From Breviolum minutum Mf 1.05b.01 (lineage: Eukaryota > Sar > Dinophyceae > Suessiales > Symbiodiniaceae): DNA of 64,000 bases. The stretch is taken from positions 28,791 to 92,790 of the forward strand of contig DF241198.1 of assembly GCA_000507305.1 (NCBI GenBank), in the 5' to 3' direction. The position numbers and the translations under genes were made by a program. Below are positions 47,106-58,860 of this stretch, piece after piece (the stretch's first letter is position 1; the number at the start of each line of letters is the position of its first letter). The notes under the pieces were generated by a model. It ran no database searches. It was given only the letters and a program-made list of their open reading frames with translations, and had not been told where the DNA came from.

Positions 47106-49452
47106 ATGTCCTGTTATGGTGTTTGCACTGATTTGATGTTGATGTTTATTGGACATTGCGAGACCATGCACGTGATTAATCTGTATTTATCCAATGACAC
47201 CGGTCAAGCTTCCCATGAATTCTCCAAGCACCCGCCAGTGACAGGATCTGATGCTGGAAATTTTGTGCAGCGTTGTTTGCAAGCCGGAGCAGATCCCAGC
47301 AAGCCCCAAGACAGTCAAGGTACAAGACCTTTGCAACTTCTTTGTCAACTGTCCGTAGCTGGATTCCGTGCCTAGATTGAAAAACACTGATGCTATATTA
47401 TTTTATGTTCGATTCGCAAGACCTTTGCAAATTTGTTTGACAAGGCCGAAGGCAAGAATAAAGAGACATGATGCACATGTCAGATCGATTTCTATGACAA
47501 GGAATCTTGGTGTGTTTCCAATTTTGACTAGAACCTATTCAACATGATTGATTCAACATTCCTTAAGCAGATGATGTCCTAATAATTTTTTCCCACCGCC
47601 CGAGGTCTTGGGGCTACACACATGCCCCGAGTGTTACAACAACGTGTTGCACAAGCAGCAGCTCAACTGGCAGAAGCCGCACCAATGGTTTTGATTTTGG
47701 CCTTTGATCATAATGGTTCCACGATGATTCCGTTGGAAGCAGCAGCCAAGAACGAAGACTTTGGGGTGGAGCTCGTGCCAGTAGCTTGCAAAAACAAAGG
47801 AGAACACCACGACGTAGAAATGTTTGTCTATACCTGTTTGATGCTGTTAAGGAATGAAAATTAATGAACCATTGCAGTGTAGCTTACTATAATTCAAGTA
47901 TGAAACCCGCATCATTTGTACTGCAACACCGCTTGACATGGCCACCAGATGATTTCTCCAAAAGAGTCAGGTGATTAAGCTGTTGATCTTTGAGAAAGAA
48001 TAGCGGGACAACTACGGATGCAAAACAAGAGCATAAGATTCGATGGTAATTACGAGGCATTCAATTAGTTTGATTTTGCCTGCTGGTAATGTTGAAGGGT
48101 GATATTCTGATTCCATGAGAAAACGCGGAAGCAGATACTATCAATACCTGGACACACCTGGGGACCTCAAAATGTTGCATGTTGCATCCTAGGTCTTGTG
48201 TGGTGCTTTGGGACGACTACTGCTGCAAACTCCTGCGTTAGCTGCTGCACCGCTGCTGCGCAAGGCTGTGATAGAAGCGCAACGATGCTCAGAGCATCCT
48301 GCAGTGCAGCAACTCGCCTCGTTGGTGGGAAAGGCAGCACCCTGTTTGGATGCAGCCACCGAGAAGCTGGGTTGCAAAAAAAATGGGTGAGGTTCCCTTC
48401 CTTGGTATGGCTAGAAGATATTAGAAGATGCTAAGTCAAAAGGATTTTGTGACCATATTGATTCTAAGGGATGCCTTACAAGATTGTTTTGTGGCACGTT
48501 TTGGTTTGGTGGCAGCAGCTTGGTCCAAAAAGCCTTTGGAGCATAGTGTCATGTTGTCCTGATCCTTTTTGAGTCGCTGCTGCCTTGGCACTCATGGCAA
48601 TGTGTTGGTGTTGTTGTCCTGTTTATTTCAATTATGAATGTTCTCGTTGGTGGGGTGACCATGTCACGGCTAGGTACCAATGAGTACCAGCATGTCATAG
48701 CATTTGTCCTGGTCAGGGATGTGAAGAAGCTCCTCCAAGAAACAACATCGATTCCATGTTGCAACTTTGCGATCAGGAACAGCCGGAAGAAGTCCATTTG
48801 GGAACCCAACTGTGCCTACGAAGACTGGCTTTTGCGTCAACGTCGCCTGCAAATTCTGGAGCCTTTAGTTGGGCAGATGGACCAAGCAGATACAGAATGC
48901 CAAAGAGCTGAAGCACAACAAAAGCTGGCAGACTCTCAGAATGACCCAAACAATGAAACATGTATTATTGTTCGAAAGCTGAGAGGTGCTGTGAGTCAAG
49001 CAGATCATAGCAAATGGGAGCTGAATACAAATGAATATTGAATGCTTTTTGAATGACACACAGTGACATACAAAGACCCTGAACGGAATGAACCATCACT
49101 ACATGTTTGGTGTATGTTTTTTGAAATCTTATTCCCGAATCCCAAGGTTTTTCAAATTCAGCCACCTAGGAAGTGGAAGCCTTGCTGGAGAAACAGAGAC
49201 GTCAACATTCTGCGCAAATCGCGGAGTTGCAGATGGCTCTTGACAAGGCTCAACGTGCTGCAGAAGAGGCCACTGGGCTGTCTTCTGTTTTTTTCTGACA
49301 AAGCACTTCTCGGGAGTTGCAACGAAACTGTCACAATTCACCATTGGTTGTAGCTGTAGGCCAGTGCACGAGCGAATGAAGCAGTGCGTTCGAGCCAGAG
49401 CAAAGCAATGAGCACAGCAGGTGCATTTCCATCCAAGGGGACGGAACCTTGA
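47106..49452 (+). CDS. Helical-repeat (ankyrin-like) and coiled-coil exons
   Basis: Exons read are about 47225-47319 (FVQRCLQAGADPSKPQDSQG, an ankyrin-like turn), 47605-47780 (MPRVLQQRVAQAAAQLAEAA), 48193-48375 (ALGRLLLQTPALAAAPLLRK, then VQQLASLVGKAAPCLDAATE), about 48800-48945 (LRQRRLQILEPLVGQMDQAD), 49171-49280 (EVEALLEKQRRQHSAQIAEL) and 49363-49452 (ASARANEAVRSSQSKAMSTA). Exons 47605-47780 and 48193-48375 join in phase (CCA|GTAG donor, CCTAG|GT acceptor). The product would be Ala/Gln-rich helical repeats followed by a coiled coil, so probably a scaffold or regulatory protein. It may be the N-terminal half of the GHKL ATPase gene that starts about 160 bp further on, because there is no clear break between them; a possible stop lies at 49450. 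Confidence 0.5.
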
Positions 49453-49611
49453 CTGGATTTGGCAAAGCACCGTAAATTGCAGAAATTATACCAAGATTAT
49501 ATTCAAGAAATTGTTAATAAATTTGTTAATACAAGCGGATGTCTCTTTGCCGGATATTCTTGGAACGGAAGTCATTCAACTTGGCTGACTTCTGGGTGTT
49601 TTCGGACCGGC

Positions 49612-52600
49612 TAAGGATAGAGCGATGAGCTTTCTGCCTGGTGACACTGAGGGAAGCACCTCTCCAGGAGAGTTGCTACACCGGATTCGGCAGCAACGAG
49701 GTACCTTGGATTTGAGGATTTGCTGACAATTTGTTGTGAGAGATGCACCAAAGGACTCTAAAGGTCCCGCAAACCTTAAGCTTTCATATAATATGACGAT
49801 ATTTGAATATATTTAGTTTGGTTTATAGTAGGCATATTATTAGCAGGGATGACATTCTGAGTGACTTACACCAAGGATTGGATATCGACTACAGTGGTCT
49901 TCCAAAATCAGTGGAGCAGATACTTGGCAGTCACCTGTGGTGTACCGCGCACCAAAACATAGATGGCAACAGCATTTCTTGAAGGAAGACTCCTCAAAGA
50001 GAGATACTGAGATGTCGGCATACAATTGGAGATACTGAGATCAACATATTGCAAGGAAAATCATTTACTTTAGTTATAGATCCTGCAGCATAGATTTGGA
50101 TTCAGATTCAATGAATTTCAACGACATGTTGTTCTTGGAGATGAACGTCAGCAACACGTCACGCCAACAGTCGGTCATCAGTTCAATATGGCAAGGAGTG
50201 CCTTAGCCATGCAGCGCAGCATTGGCGCCGCGGTGGAACGTTTGGCCGTGGATCTCTATGCCTCCAGGTACCAGTCAGCCTTTGGTAAAATCAAAAGAAT
50301 GTTGTAACTCAGGGTTGTGTCAGGTGCATTGACATGTTTTGACGGACACATTGTTTATGATGTAAATTACATTTGTGAGATTCCTACACATGGCTGCAGC
50401 GATGTGGTTCCAAAGAGGAAAGAACATGACTTTTGGTACTATGAGTTGTTCTTGGTTTGCTGCAGTATTCTTCAGAGATGATGTCTCTGCATTGCCGTTT
50501 GTGCTCTTGAACAGGGGTCACTTCCTATTGGAACTCATCCAGAAGCTTGTCAAAGTTTGATTTTGGCCATCTTTGCTTTCTCAAATTGAAATGACTTGGA
50601 TGTCAGAGTTGCTGGGATTTGAATATACAAACGTATACGGAATCCAAAGGTAGCAAACATTTGTCTCAAAATGCAGACGGTTCCGCAAATCTCCAGGATC
50701 TCATAGGATCTCATAGGTACATAGGTTCTAATTTGTGCATGTTGTGTGTTTTGCCATGAGGAACGCTGATGACAATCGTTACAGAACTGGAGGTGATCCC
50801 CAGTTACTGTGGCCCAATTGGTTGGGGAGTTTGGTGACTGTCCAGGGTATGGGATGAGTAAATTTCATCATGATGATGACGCAGATTCAGAGCTTAGCCG
50901 CGTTCATTGTTAATTCAAGTTAATTCAATATCTTCTTTTAGAATGACAGCTTCACTATGCTGCAGTGCTTGATACAGCTGGAAGATTGTCCCGGTGATTG
51001 ACTGAGTTGCAGGTTATCGCTACACTTGGATTCTGACCAGGAGTTGAAAGTTGGGTGCAGGGTTGCCGAATTCAATGTTGACTTAGGCAGGTGTATGGAA
51101 GGTGATGGAAGGTGTCAAAATGGCAGGATGGCTCAAGAGACATTTGAAAGGATGTGAAATGCTCCCTGAAGCTTCTGGATGTGTTTGATGATGTTTTTGT
51201 ATGTTTTTGGATCAAGCTGATTTCACTTATTGTAGGTTCCAAATATTGGAACCCGCCCATAGATTGTTAGTATTGTTAGATTCGCAGGCCATGCCACCAA
51301 AATTTGCCAAGAAGCTGAGTGCAAGTGCAAGCAAAGACTTAGTGGATTCACCTGAAGAGGTGACGCCAACACCTAAGGAGAAACAGGTGAGGCATACCGC
51401 ACCAGCAAAACGTAAAGCCAAAGAACAGAAGGATGAAGCTGGAGAAGATTCCAAGAAGAAGCGGGCAAAGAAAGCCAAGGAAGGGCCATATACATGCTTC
51501 TTGGTTGAGATGGCCATGAGTTATTAATATAGGTATTATCTATATTGAATTGGGTGTTGTTTGTTTTTTGATGTGCCGGGACATGATAAAAGTCAGGCAA
51601 AGTTACAATAAAGTCAACATGATCATCAATTTGCTTTGAATCGGGCATAGTTTGACAAATACTTACTTGATATAACTATTGAATACTATTGCCACAGGTG
51701 ACCACATGACATGTCTTGTGACACGTTGTCCTATCACCCTTATATGTTTTACTTGAGCATGCAAGTGGCATCTGATTTTTACAGCCACGACAGGGTGCGA
51801 AAGCGCTGCTGAAGCTGATGTGAAAGGTGTACGGTGTATGTTGAAATTTGCATGCGACGCAAATCGACATTGAAACTAATTGAAACCATAGTTTAGCTTG
51901 GGGGGCGAAAGTGCGGCGAAAGCATCCTATCCTGTATGAATCCACAACAACAGCAACAACAGCGACAGCGACAACAGCAGGAACAACAAAAACACACACC
52001 CTGTTTATCATGAATCCTAAAGAAAGTTGGAATGTAAAAATCATTTTTCAACATCAATTCTTTTCAGTAGTTCCCTTGTAGCAAAACATCCTCCTTTTCA
52101 TCAGGTTACAAAGAACAAGGCTCAATCCCAGAGCCGGAGCTTCCTCGTCGATCCGAAAAAGCTGGAAAATCATTACATCTCATGGCGTGGAACGTTGGTG
52201 GTCTACGCGCCTTTCTGAAGAGCAGGATCCCGGATTTGCAGGAAGCCATCAAAGATGCGAAACCTCATGTCTTTGGAATTATGGAGCACAAGTTGACGGA
52301 CAAAGTTGCTGCCAAAAATTGTATTAATTTTCAAAAAAGGGGATTGGGCGTGGGATGGATGATTGGATGTTTCGTTGAGAGATGGGTGTTCCAGGCAGTT
52401 TTCATAGTATAATAATATGTTACGTCGCTAGTCTGTTTTCATGACACAGACACACACACATCAGATGTTTAGCATCACGTGTTGCTGCAGGAAGGAGTTG
52501 CCGATAGTGATTCAGCTCTCCAAGAGTTGTCCACTGCCCTGCCAGAGTATCATGTGGCATGTGTGAACTACTCCACTGCCAAGAAGGGATATTCGGGGGC

Positions 52601-55600
52601 ACTTGTCATGCTCCACAAGGATTGCCCGAAGCCCATACACATGACTGCAGAAGACCTTCCCAGTGCCAAAAATGAAGGGCGAATGGTTGTGGTGGAGTTT
52701 GAGGCTTTGTACGTCATACTGCACCTTGGCCAATATGACACAGGCCGTCCAATCCTGCACCTGGGGTGCATGAAACCTTGAAATGAGATAATCTGTAGAT
52801 ATCGGTAGATAATCTACTCTAATTACCATACTCTACCTATATCCTATCAAGCGGTGCAGAATTTCAGCTATTAACTGGATCAGTGATCTAGAGTTTGTAA
52901 GAAGTGAATTTTGTCCATTCAAAACTTTACTTTAGTGCAGTGAATTGCTTAATCAATATTGGGAAAGCATGGTGAAACGTCTGCTGTCAGGTGTTATGTG
53001 CCCAATTCTGGTGATGGTTTGAAACGTTTGAGAGAACGCATCGACCAATGGGACGTGGAATTGCGAGAGCGTTTACAGAACTTGGCCAAAAAGAAACATG
53101 TGCTACTCATGGGCGACCTAAACGTGGCACACCAAGACAAGGTCTTTGGGCTGAAGATGTCTGAATGTAGATGGGTCAAGTGAGAAGTCTCGACAGAATC
53201 CAGGGGTAAAGCATGCACATGCCAGTGACAAATTTCTGTACGGCCCCACAATGTTTCTAAACTGCATGAATAGTGTTAGTCACCATTCTTTCAGAGGAGT
53301 GCATACGAATTTAATCGGCAAGTCTCCCTGATCTAAGCATGGCTGGGAGCTCGTTAAAGGCAACAACGATCAAACACGGAGAATACTTGTAAAGATAGTA
53401 ATTAATAGTAATTATTATATTTATTTCAGCAAGATATTTGATGAAACCTATTGGAAACAAAGGGTACTTGGGGTCCGTTACCTCAACATGCAACGATGTA
53501 GCAGCACGGAAAGCCACTTGTTGTGTTTTATTTTTTGCAAGACCTTTTTTTCATTGATCACTGGGAGCTGAGGATATTTGGAACGTAGAAGCTCCGCATG
53601 TCCCTAAAAGCGCTGGTACTACTGCAGAAGAGCGAGAATCCTTTGGTAAGTTGCTGGACAGCGGCTTCAAGGATCCCGGACAAAGCAAAGGATAATGAAA
53701 CGCTGCATGAGTTTGTATCGAAGTTGGGCCTATCAGTTTTGGAGTGGCAACTCCGGGACCCTTTCAATACCTGATAGGAAATGATGAATCAGTTTACAGT
53801 AATTAAATAATATACGAAGCATCGACAAATCATTGGGCCTCCTTACAGCAGATACTGCCTGCACCGTTACAGCGAGGATAGCTTCAGCTTGCGACATCCT
53901 GAGGCCGAGGGGAGATGGAATGCCTTCCGGAAGGTTCTTAGTAAAGACAAGGTAAATATGATGGCTTACAGACCTGAAGAGAAAATACGAATTGATTTTC
54001 ACCAACAATGATGATAAACATGCGCAGCATATGCTTGGTATCGATAGTTGTATAGGACTATTATTGTATTTTTCCCATTTGGTACGATTTTTGTGATTCA
54101 GTACACTCTCAAAACAAAAAATCGACGCCAAATTGCTTCGTGCAGATGATCTTTGTTACATAGTTGCATGGACGGGCGCAAGCACAATCTGCATTTCTGA
54201 AAAAAAATCCCATGGAAAAGCTGAGTTGCGTAGGCAATGGGTGCTTTCACCTATTGGAGCATACGAGCTGGGAATCGCAAAGTGAACAGAGGCAGGGTTG
54301 CCATGAATTGCAGCTTTGGATTCTTTGGATGTATACAACGTATAAAGCCCCAAAGACTTCCCATGAAACCTCTCACCCTGGCAGAGGTTTGCGACTGGAC
54401 TATGTTTTGGTATCGGAGAGCTTGGTACCCGATGAGGAGAGGTCCCATGAAACTGCACAATTTGTTGACAATGTGACTATTGAACGTTAAACTTGCTGAC
54501 TTACCATCAATGTGATGTCGAGAGGTATATACTTAAATGTTAGCAATATTCTTGATTGAGCATGTTTTTGTTTTTGCTCTGGTGCTGTAAATTGTGCTTA
54601 CTTGTTGCAACTGTTTGTTATTTGCGCTTGTATTTTCACCAACCAAAACATTCAAGAGGAGTCGAAAACATCAGGGATGCACTTGTGGGATGCTTTCCAC
54701 CTGCCCTCTGTGGCAACTGGAGATCATTGTCCAGTTGGTGCAATCCTCACGGCGCCTTGGCGTGCCGAAGATTGAAACATTTACTCCCTATGATGATTCT
54801 TTATATTGATTCCCCATGATTCCCCCGCATTCCACAATTGTTGATCTTGGCCAGGGTCAACACATACTCGTATCAGTGTTTGTGGCACTTGACTTTGCTG
54901 TTTGACCTTGGATTTAGCAAACAATTCATACGGAGTTCCAGCAAGATCTGTTTTTGAGTCCGTAGCATTGGACTCAGAAGACTCTTAGGCAAATTCTTTC
55001 GAAACATGATATGCGATATCTGAGCTTCAAAATCACACACTTCAAACTTCAAGTCACGTGTACAATGATTCTTGGAGTACGGAACATGAAAGAAGACTGC
55101 CAACCAGCTCCTGTAGGTTTGATGTGGCAGATTGTTGCTGAGAGTTGGAGTTGTAGCTTTGTGCTACAGTATTTGCAACAAGAAAGGTGCAGAGTTTCAG
55201 CAGACGACATTTTTTTGCAACGAATTCATAATTTTAGTGTTTGGCTATTAAATTTTCTTTTTTGCTGCTTACTTCCCCTTCTTTTTGAGCAGAGCATACA
55301 ACCAACTGTACATCACACAAGCCGTTGCATTCCTTTCACTTTCCTACTTGGCATCCTTTGAAGAGCTACGCAATAGCTAGGGGTAGGCGAAAACAGCCAG
55401 CAGTCCAGATGGTACTGCAGAACCAGCCAGCTTGGGGGGCTGGAGAGGGTTTCGCAACAGGGATGCGGCTTTGACATCACGCAGCGAGTGTGAAAGATGT
55501 GCTAATGTGTGGCTGTGTGGGTCCAGACTTGACCATATTTGACCATGTTGCTTTTCACGCTATGCATGTCATGAGGGCTTGGAAACTACACACATTTCAT

Positions 55601-57410
55601 GCAACGTTTGATGATTTGCACATGTTTGCAGATTTCTTCAAACAGACAAACCCACATCCTTGTTTGAATTGACATCATTTGATCACAGCATCTATATCGC
55701 AGGACGGTTCCCTTTTCTTCGCAGCTGTAAACAATGAGTCTTCCCCTCAGCATAGGAAGTTTAAACACGCTTTTGGAACGTCTACTACACTTTGAAATAG
55801 AAACACTTGTGGTATCTCAGTCCTACGTTGATTAGCATGTCTTTCTGCCTCAAGTGTGTTCCATCGCTGTCTTCGGAGGTTGGGCATGAACAGCAAAGAT
55901 GTTGAAGCTCTTTGTGACATCAACAGGCGCGTGTCCCAGTTTCACAAGACTTTGAAGTCTCTCACAATTGATTTGATGGTTACATGCATGATTCCCATAC
56001 GTTTCTGATGAAGTTTGTTTCAGATGGAAAGACATCCAAGACATCAATATAAACAATATTTTAAATTTGTATATAATGATATAAACATATCTAATTATGC
56101 GTATATAAAATTCATGTTTGACCTTCGCCTGGCAGTAATTGCAAGAATTTGTTTTGAATCTTCCTGGAAGGTCCACCAAACCAGCGCAGGCCCAAAGGGC
56201 AACAGTTAGATGTTTACCACGGACAATTGCATTGCGTCAACAATGCGTGGTCAAGCAGTAGAAAGTCCAACAGTTTGAGAGGAGGGCAAGATTGGCAAGA
56301 AGGGCGTCGGTGTAGAGCCCAGAGGAGCTTAAATTTATACTGTAGATGCTTTGGCAGATCAACACTTCGAAACCATGACCAGCATCAGCATCAGTTTTGG
56401 AATGCCATTGCTGCCCAGCCTGTTTTTTGAGAATCAAACAGTCATTCTGAACGGGTGTGTAAACATGATATGCTTGGCCACCTTATTCAGAACGGATGAC
56501 ACTTTGGTTCACAGTTTCTTGATTGTATGAAAGAGCCTGCATTGAAACTGTACGATGTTTGGAGATTTTAGCTGGTGTGTGGGAGGGCTTAAATGTTAAG
56601 ATCAAATGCACAGACAAGCATACCGGGATACCCAAACAATGCACCTGATGATGCTGGTACTGATACGCATGAAGTGAAGGTGTTTGGAAGCACATCGAAA
56701 TGAATGAACAACATCATTATCAATCATGATCACATTATAATCATTATATCCAGCAAACTATTAACATGATCAGGATATCAGGTAAAGTGAGATACTTTGT
56801 CAACACTAGCAATGATTGAACAAAGATAAAAACAACATAAAACAATAACAATAATTTCCGGTATCTTTCACTATTTCTTCGCATGTTAATCGCTTCCTTA
56901 AATTGTCACAACCACTTCCTGGCCCGTTGAGGTTGGAAAGCTGTCTTTGCCGTGAGTGACCAGCCAACAGTGCGTTTCTGAGTTCGATCCTACGATTGGA
57001 GACATTCTCAGACTTTCATGCCTTCATGTACTTTTCATGCTGCATATACTAAGTGGCAATACCCAATACCGGTACTGCCTTTCAATTACAGTGTTGAATA
57101 GTTTTGGAACATGTCGTGATATGTCGTGTCGTGATTCGTTTTGTGTAGTACTGTATTACTGATGGATCTGTCAGCCTATGTCGGGTGCATTTAAGCTGAC
57201 AAATTCACGACTGCAAGACTTCGCGTTTCAGGTTCTCTCGGGATCTTTCCGTTTTTCCTTCGATGCCAGAACCTCAATGTTTCAAGCAGCTTAACATTGT
57301 TAGGAGACAAAATCACATCCTCATCAAGCCATAGAAGGAACCACAATGACCATATCTCCCCTTAGGTACGTCGTCGTGGACGTCTTGGATATGTCACGCC
57401 CGATGAATTG
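49612..57410 (+). CDS. NO VEIN/sacsin-type GHKL ATPase gene with a large gene-bearing intron
   Basis: Successive exons rebuild the N-terminal ATPase motif series. They are about 49612-49700 (GELLHRIRQQR, probable), about 50089-50267 (QRSIGAAVERLAVDLYAS), 50515-50541 (GHFLLELIQ), 50761-50802 (NADDNRYRTGGDPQ), 51013-51060 (LSLHLDSDQELKVGC), 55879-55925 (LGMNSKDVEALCDIN), 56282-56309 (EGKIGKKGVG), 56932-56969 (WKAVFAVSDQP) and 57366 to about 57405 (GRLGYVTPDEL). NADDN is the ATP/Mg-binding N-box and GKIGKKGVG is the G-rich lid. This is the order found in HATPase_c_3 domains of NO VEIN and sacsin proteins, which are chaperone- or trafficking-related. Junctions 50267/50515, 50541/50761, 50802/51013 and 56309/56932 are phase-consistent; the donor at 50542 is GA. 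The junctions on each side of 51060-55879 and of 55925-56282 are not base-resolved and may hide a micro-exon. The 3' end was not found. Confidence 0.75.
51291..54775 (+). CDS. Exonuclease III-type AP endonuclease
   Basis: This is an apurinic/apyrimidinic endonuclease of the EEP (ExoIII/APE1) fold, acting in base excision repair, probably in the nucleus. The ATG at 51291 (ATGCCACCAAAATTTGCC) opens a Lys/Ala-rich tail like the NLS tail of APE1. Exons are about 51291-51495, 52105-52304 (LMAWNVGGLRAFL; metal-binding Glu in MEHK at 52284), 52491-52708 (KKGYSGALVMLHKD, EGRMVVVEFEAL), 52991-53141 (CYVPNSGDGLKRL; active-site GDLNVAH at 53112), about 53430-53470 (KPIGNKG), 53611-53671 (AGTTAEERESFGKLLDSGFK), 53877 to about 53930 (DSFSLRHPEAEG), about 54232-54297 (GAFTYWSIRAGNRK), 54385 to about 54480 (GLRLDYVLVSESLVPDE) and about 54676-54775 (TGDHCPVGAIL, catalytic Asp-His at 54722-54727; stop 54773). 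All catalytic motifs are present in order. The 53671/53877 junction implies a GA-AG intron. The gene lies inside an intron of the surrounding ATPase gene. Confidence 0.92.
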
Positions 57411-57949
57411 AGTGATGGACTTGGGGGCGGGCTACCGATAGGGCATTTAGGGACGTGCACCAGCGACAGAGTGATGGAAGGGCTGAGGATGACTGTAGGA
57501 TCCACAAGTTTGGAGATGATGCCTGATGCTCCATGTTGGAGTGGGGGATTCGTACCGTGCTTCTCCTGACAAATGCAGCACCCAGCATCCATTTGCTTAT
57601 TCACATCATGGTGGAGACAAGAGTTTTTTTAGTTTTGATATAATTTGTCTTGCACGTCTTTTCGATACTCAATTTTTCTTGAAGCTGGATTTTTGAAGGA
57701 TTCTCATTCTTCGAAGCATTTATACAGTACACTACAAGTCAATTGCAAAGATTTAGAAGAAGCCGTGTATAAATGATAATTATCATATAATTATAAATAT
57801 ATACAACATGAGTACAACAAGTTACACCATCTAAAGAATATAATATATACCCGCCCTCCAAAACGTACTTTGACTCCTGCATGTAGCTTAGGTCTGGCAG
57901 ACTTCCAAGCTCTGCCACATTTGTTGCAAGAGGCCCTGACAGACACCTG

Positions 57950-58860
57950 GATTGGTGAAAGAGTGTTACCAGTTTGGGGGACTTTTATGATCATTAATGT
58001 TTTGCGACGCTGTGACAGTGTCTTTATCAATGAGACGCTGTGAAAGTGTCACTATGCAGTTTTGTGTTTGCAAAGCGCCCCGAGCGTCCTTGCATGAGTC
58101 TTGAATTGTTGTATTCACATTGGTGTATGAAGGGTTCTGACACTGCAAGAGTGCCACTAGTTTTGAGGACATTTATGATCATTAATGTATTGCGACGCTG
58201 TGACAGTGTCTTTATTCAATGAGACGCTGTGAAAGTGTCACTATGCAGTTTGGTGTTTGCAAAGCGCCCCGAGCGTCCTTGCATTAGTCTTGAATTGTAT
58301 TCACATTGGTGTATGAAGGGTTCTGACACTGCAAGAGTATCACCAGTTTTGAGGACATTATTATGATATCAATGTTTTGCGACGCTGTGACAGTGTCTTT
58401 TTGTAGTGAGACGGTGTGAAAGTTTCACTACTGGTATGCAGTATGAACGGTTCGGACGTTGAAAGAGTGTCACCATTTTGGGGGACATTTATGGTCATTC
58501 ATGTATTGCGACGCTGTGACAGTGTCTTTGTGTAATCAGACTTTGTGAAGGTGCGACTATACAGTTTCATGTTTGCAACCTTGCATTAGTTTCGCGTTGT
58601 GGTGTGTTCACTTTGGTGTATGAAGGGTTCTGACGCTGCAAGACCATTTCTTTGGACATTTGTCATTTATGTATTTGCGATGCTGTGAAAGTGTCTTTAT
58701 AGAATGAGACGCTGTGCCGTTGTGAAAGTGTCAGTATTTTCAGTTTTGTGTTCGCAAAGCGTCCCGAGCGTCCTTGCATTAGTATGAATTGTTGTATGAA
58801 GGTGTTCTTGACGCTGCAAGATCTGCAAGGGTGTCACTAGTTTTGAGGACTTGTTCTGGT
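57950..58860. repeat. Tandem repeat of ~188 bp, about five copies
   Basis: The block 'gcgacgctgtgacagtgtct' recurs at about 58004, 58193, 58380, 58509 and 58678, giving periods of 189, 187, 129 and 169 bp. Units also share 'agcgtccttgcat', 'gtatgaagggttctgac' and 'gacatttatgatcatt'. GACGCTGTGACAGTGTC is itself a near-palindrome (GAC-CTGT-G-ACAG-GTC). Later copies are shortened and more diverged. No gene is supported inside. Confidence 0.9.
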
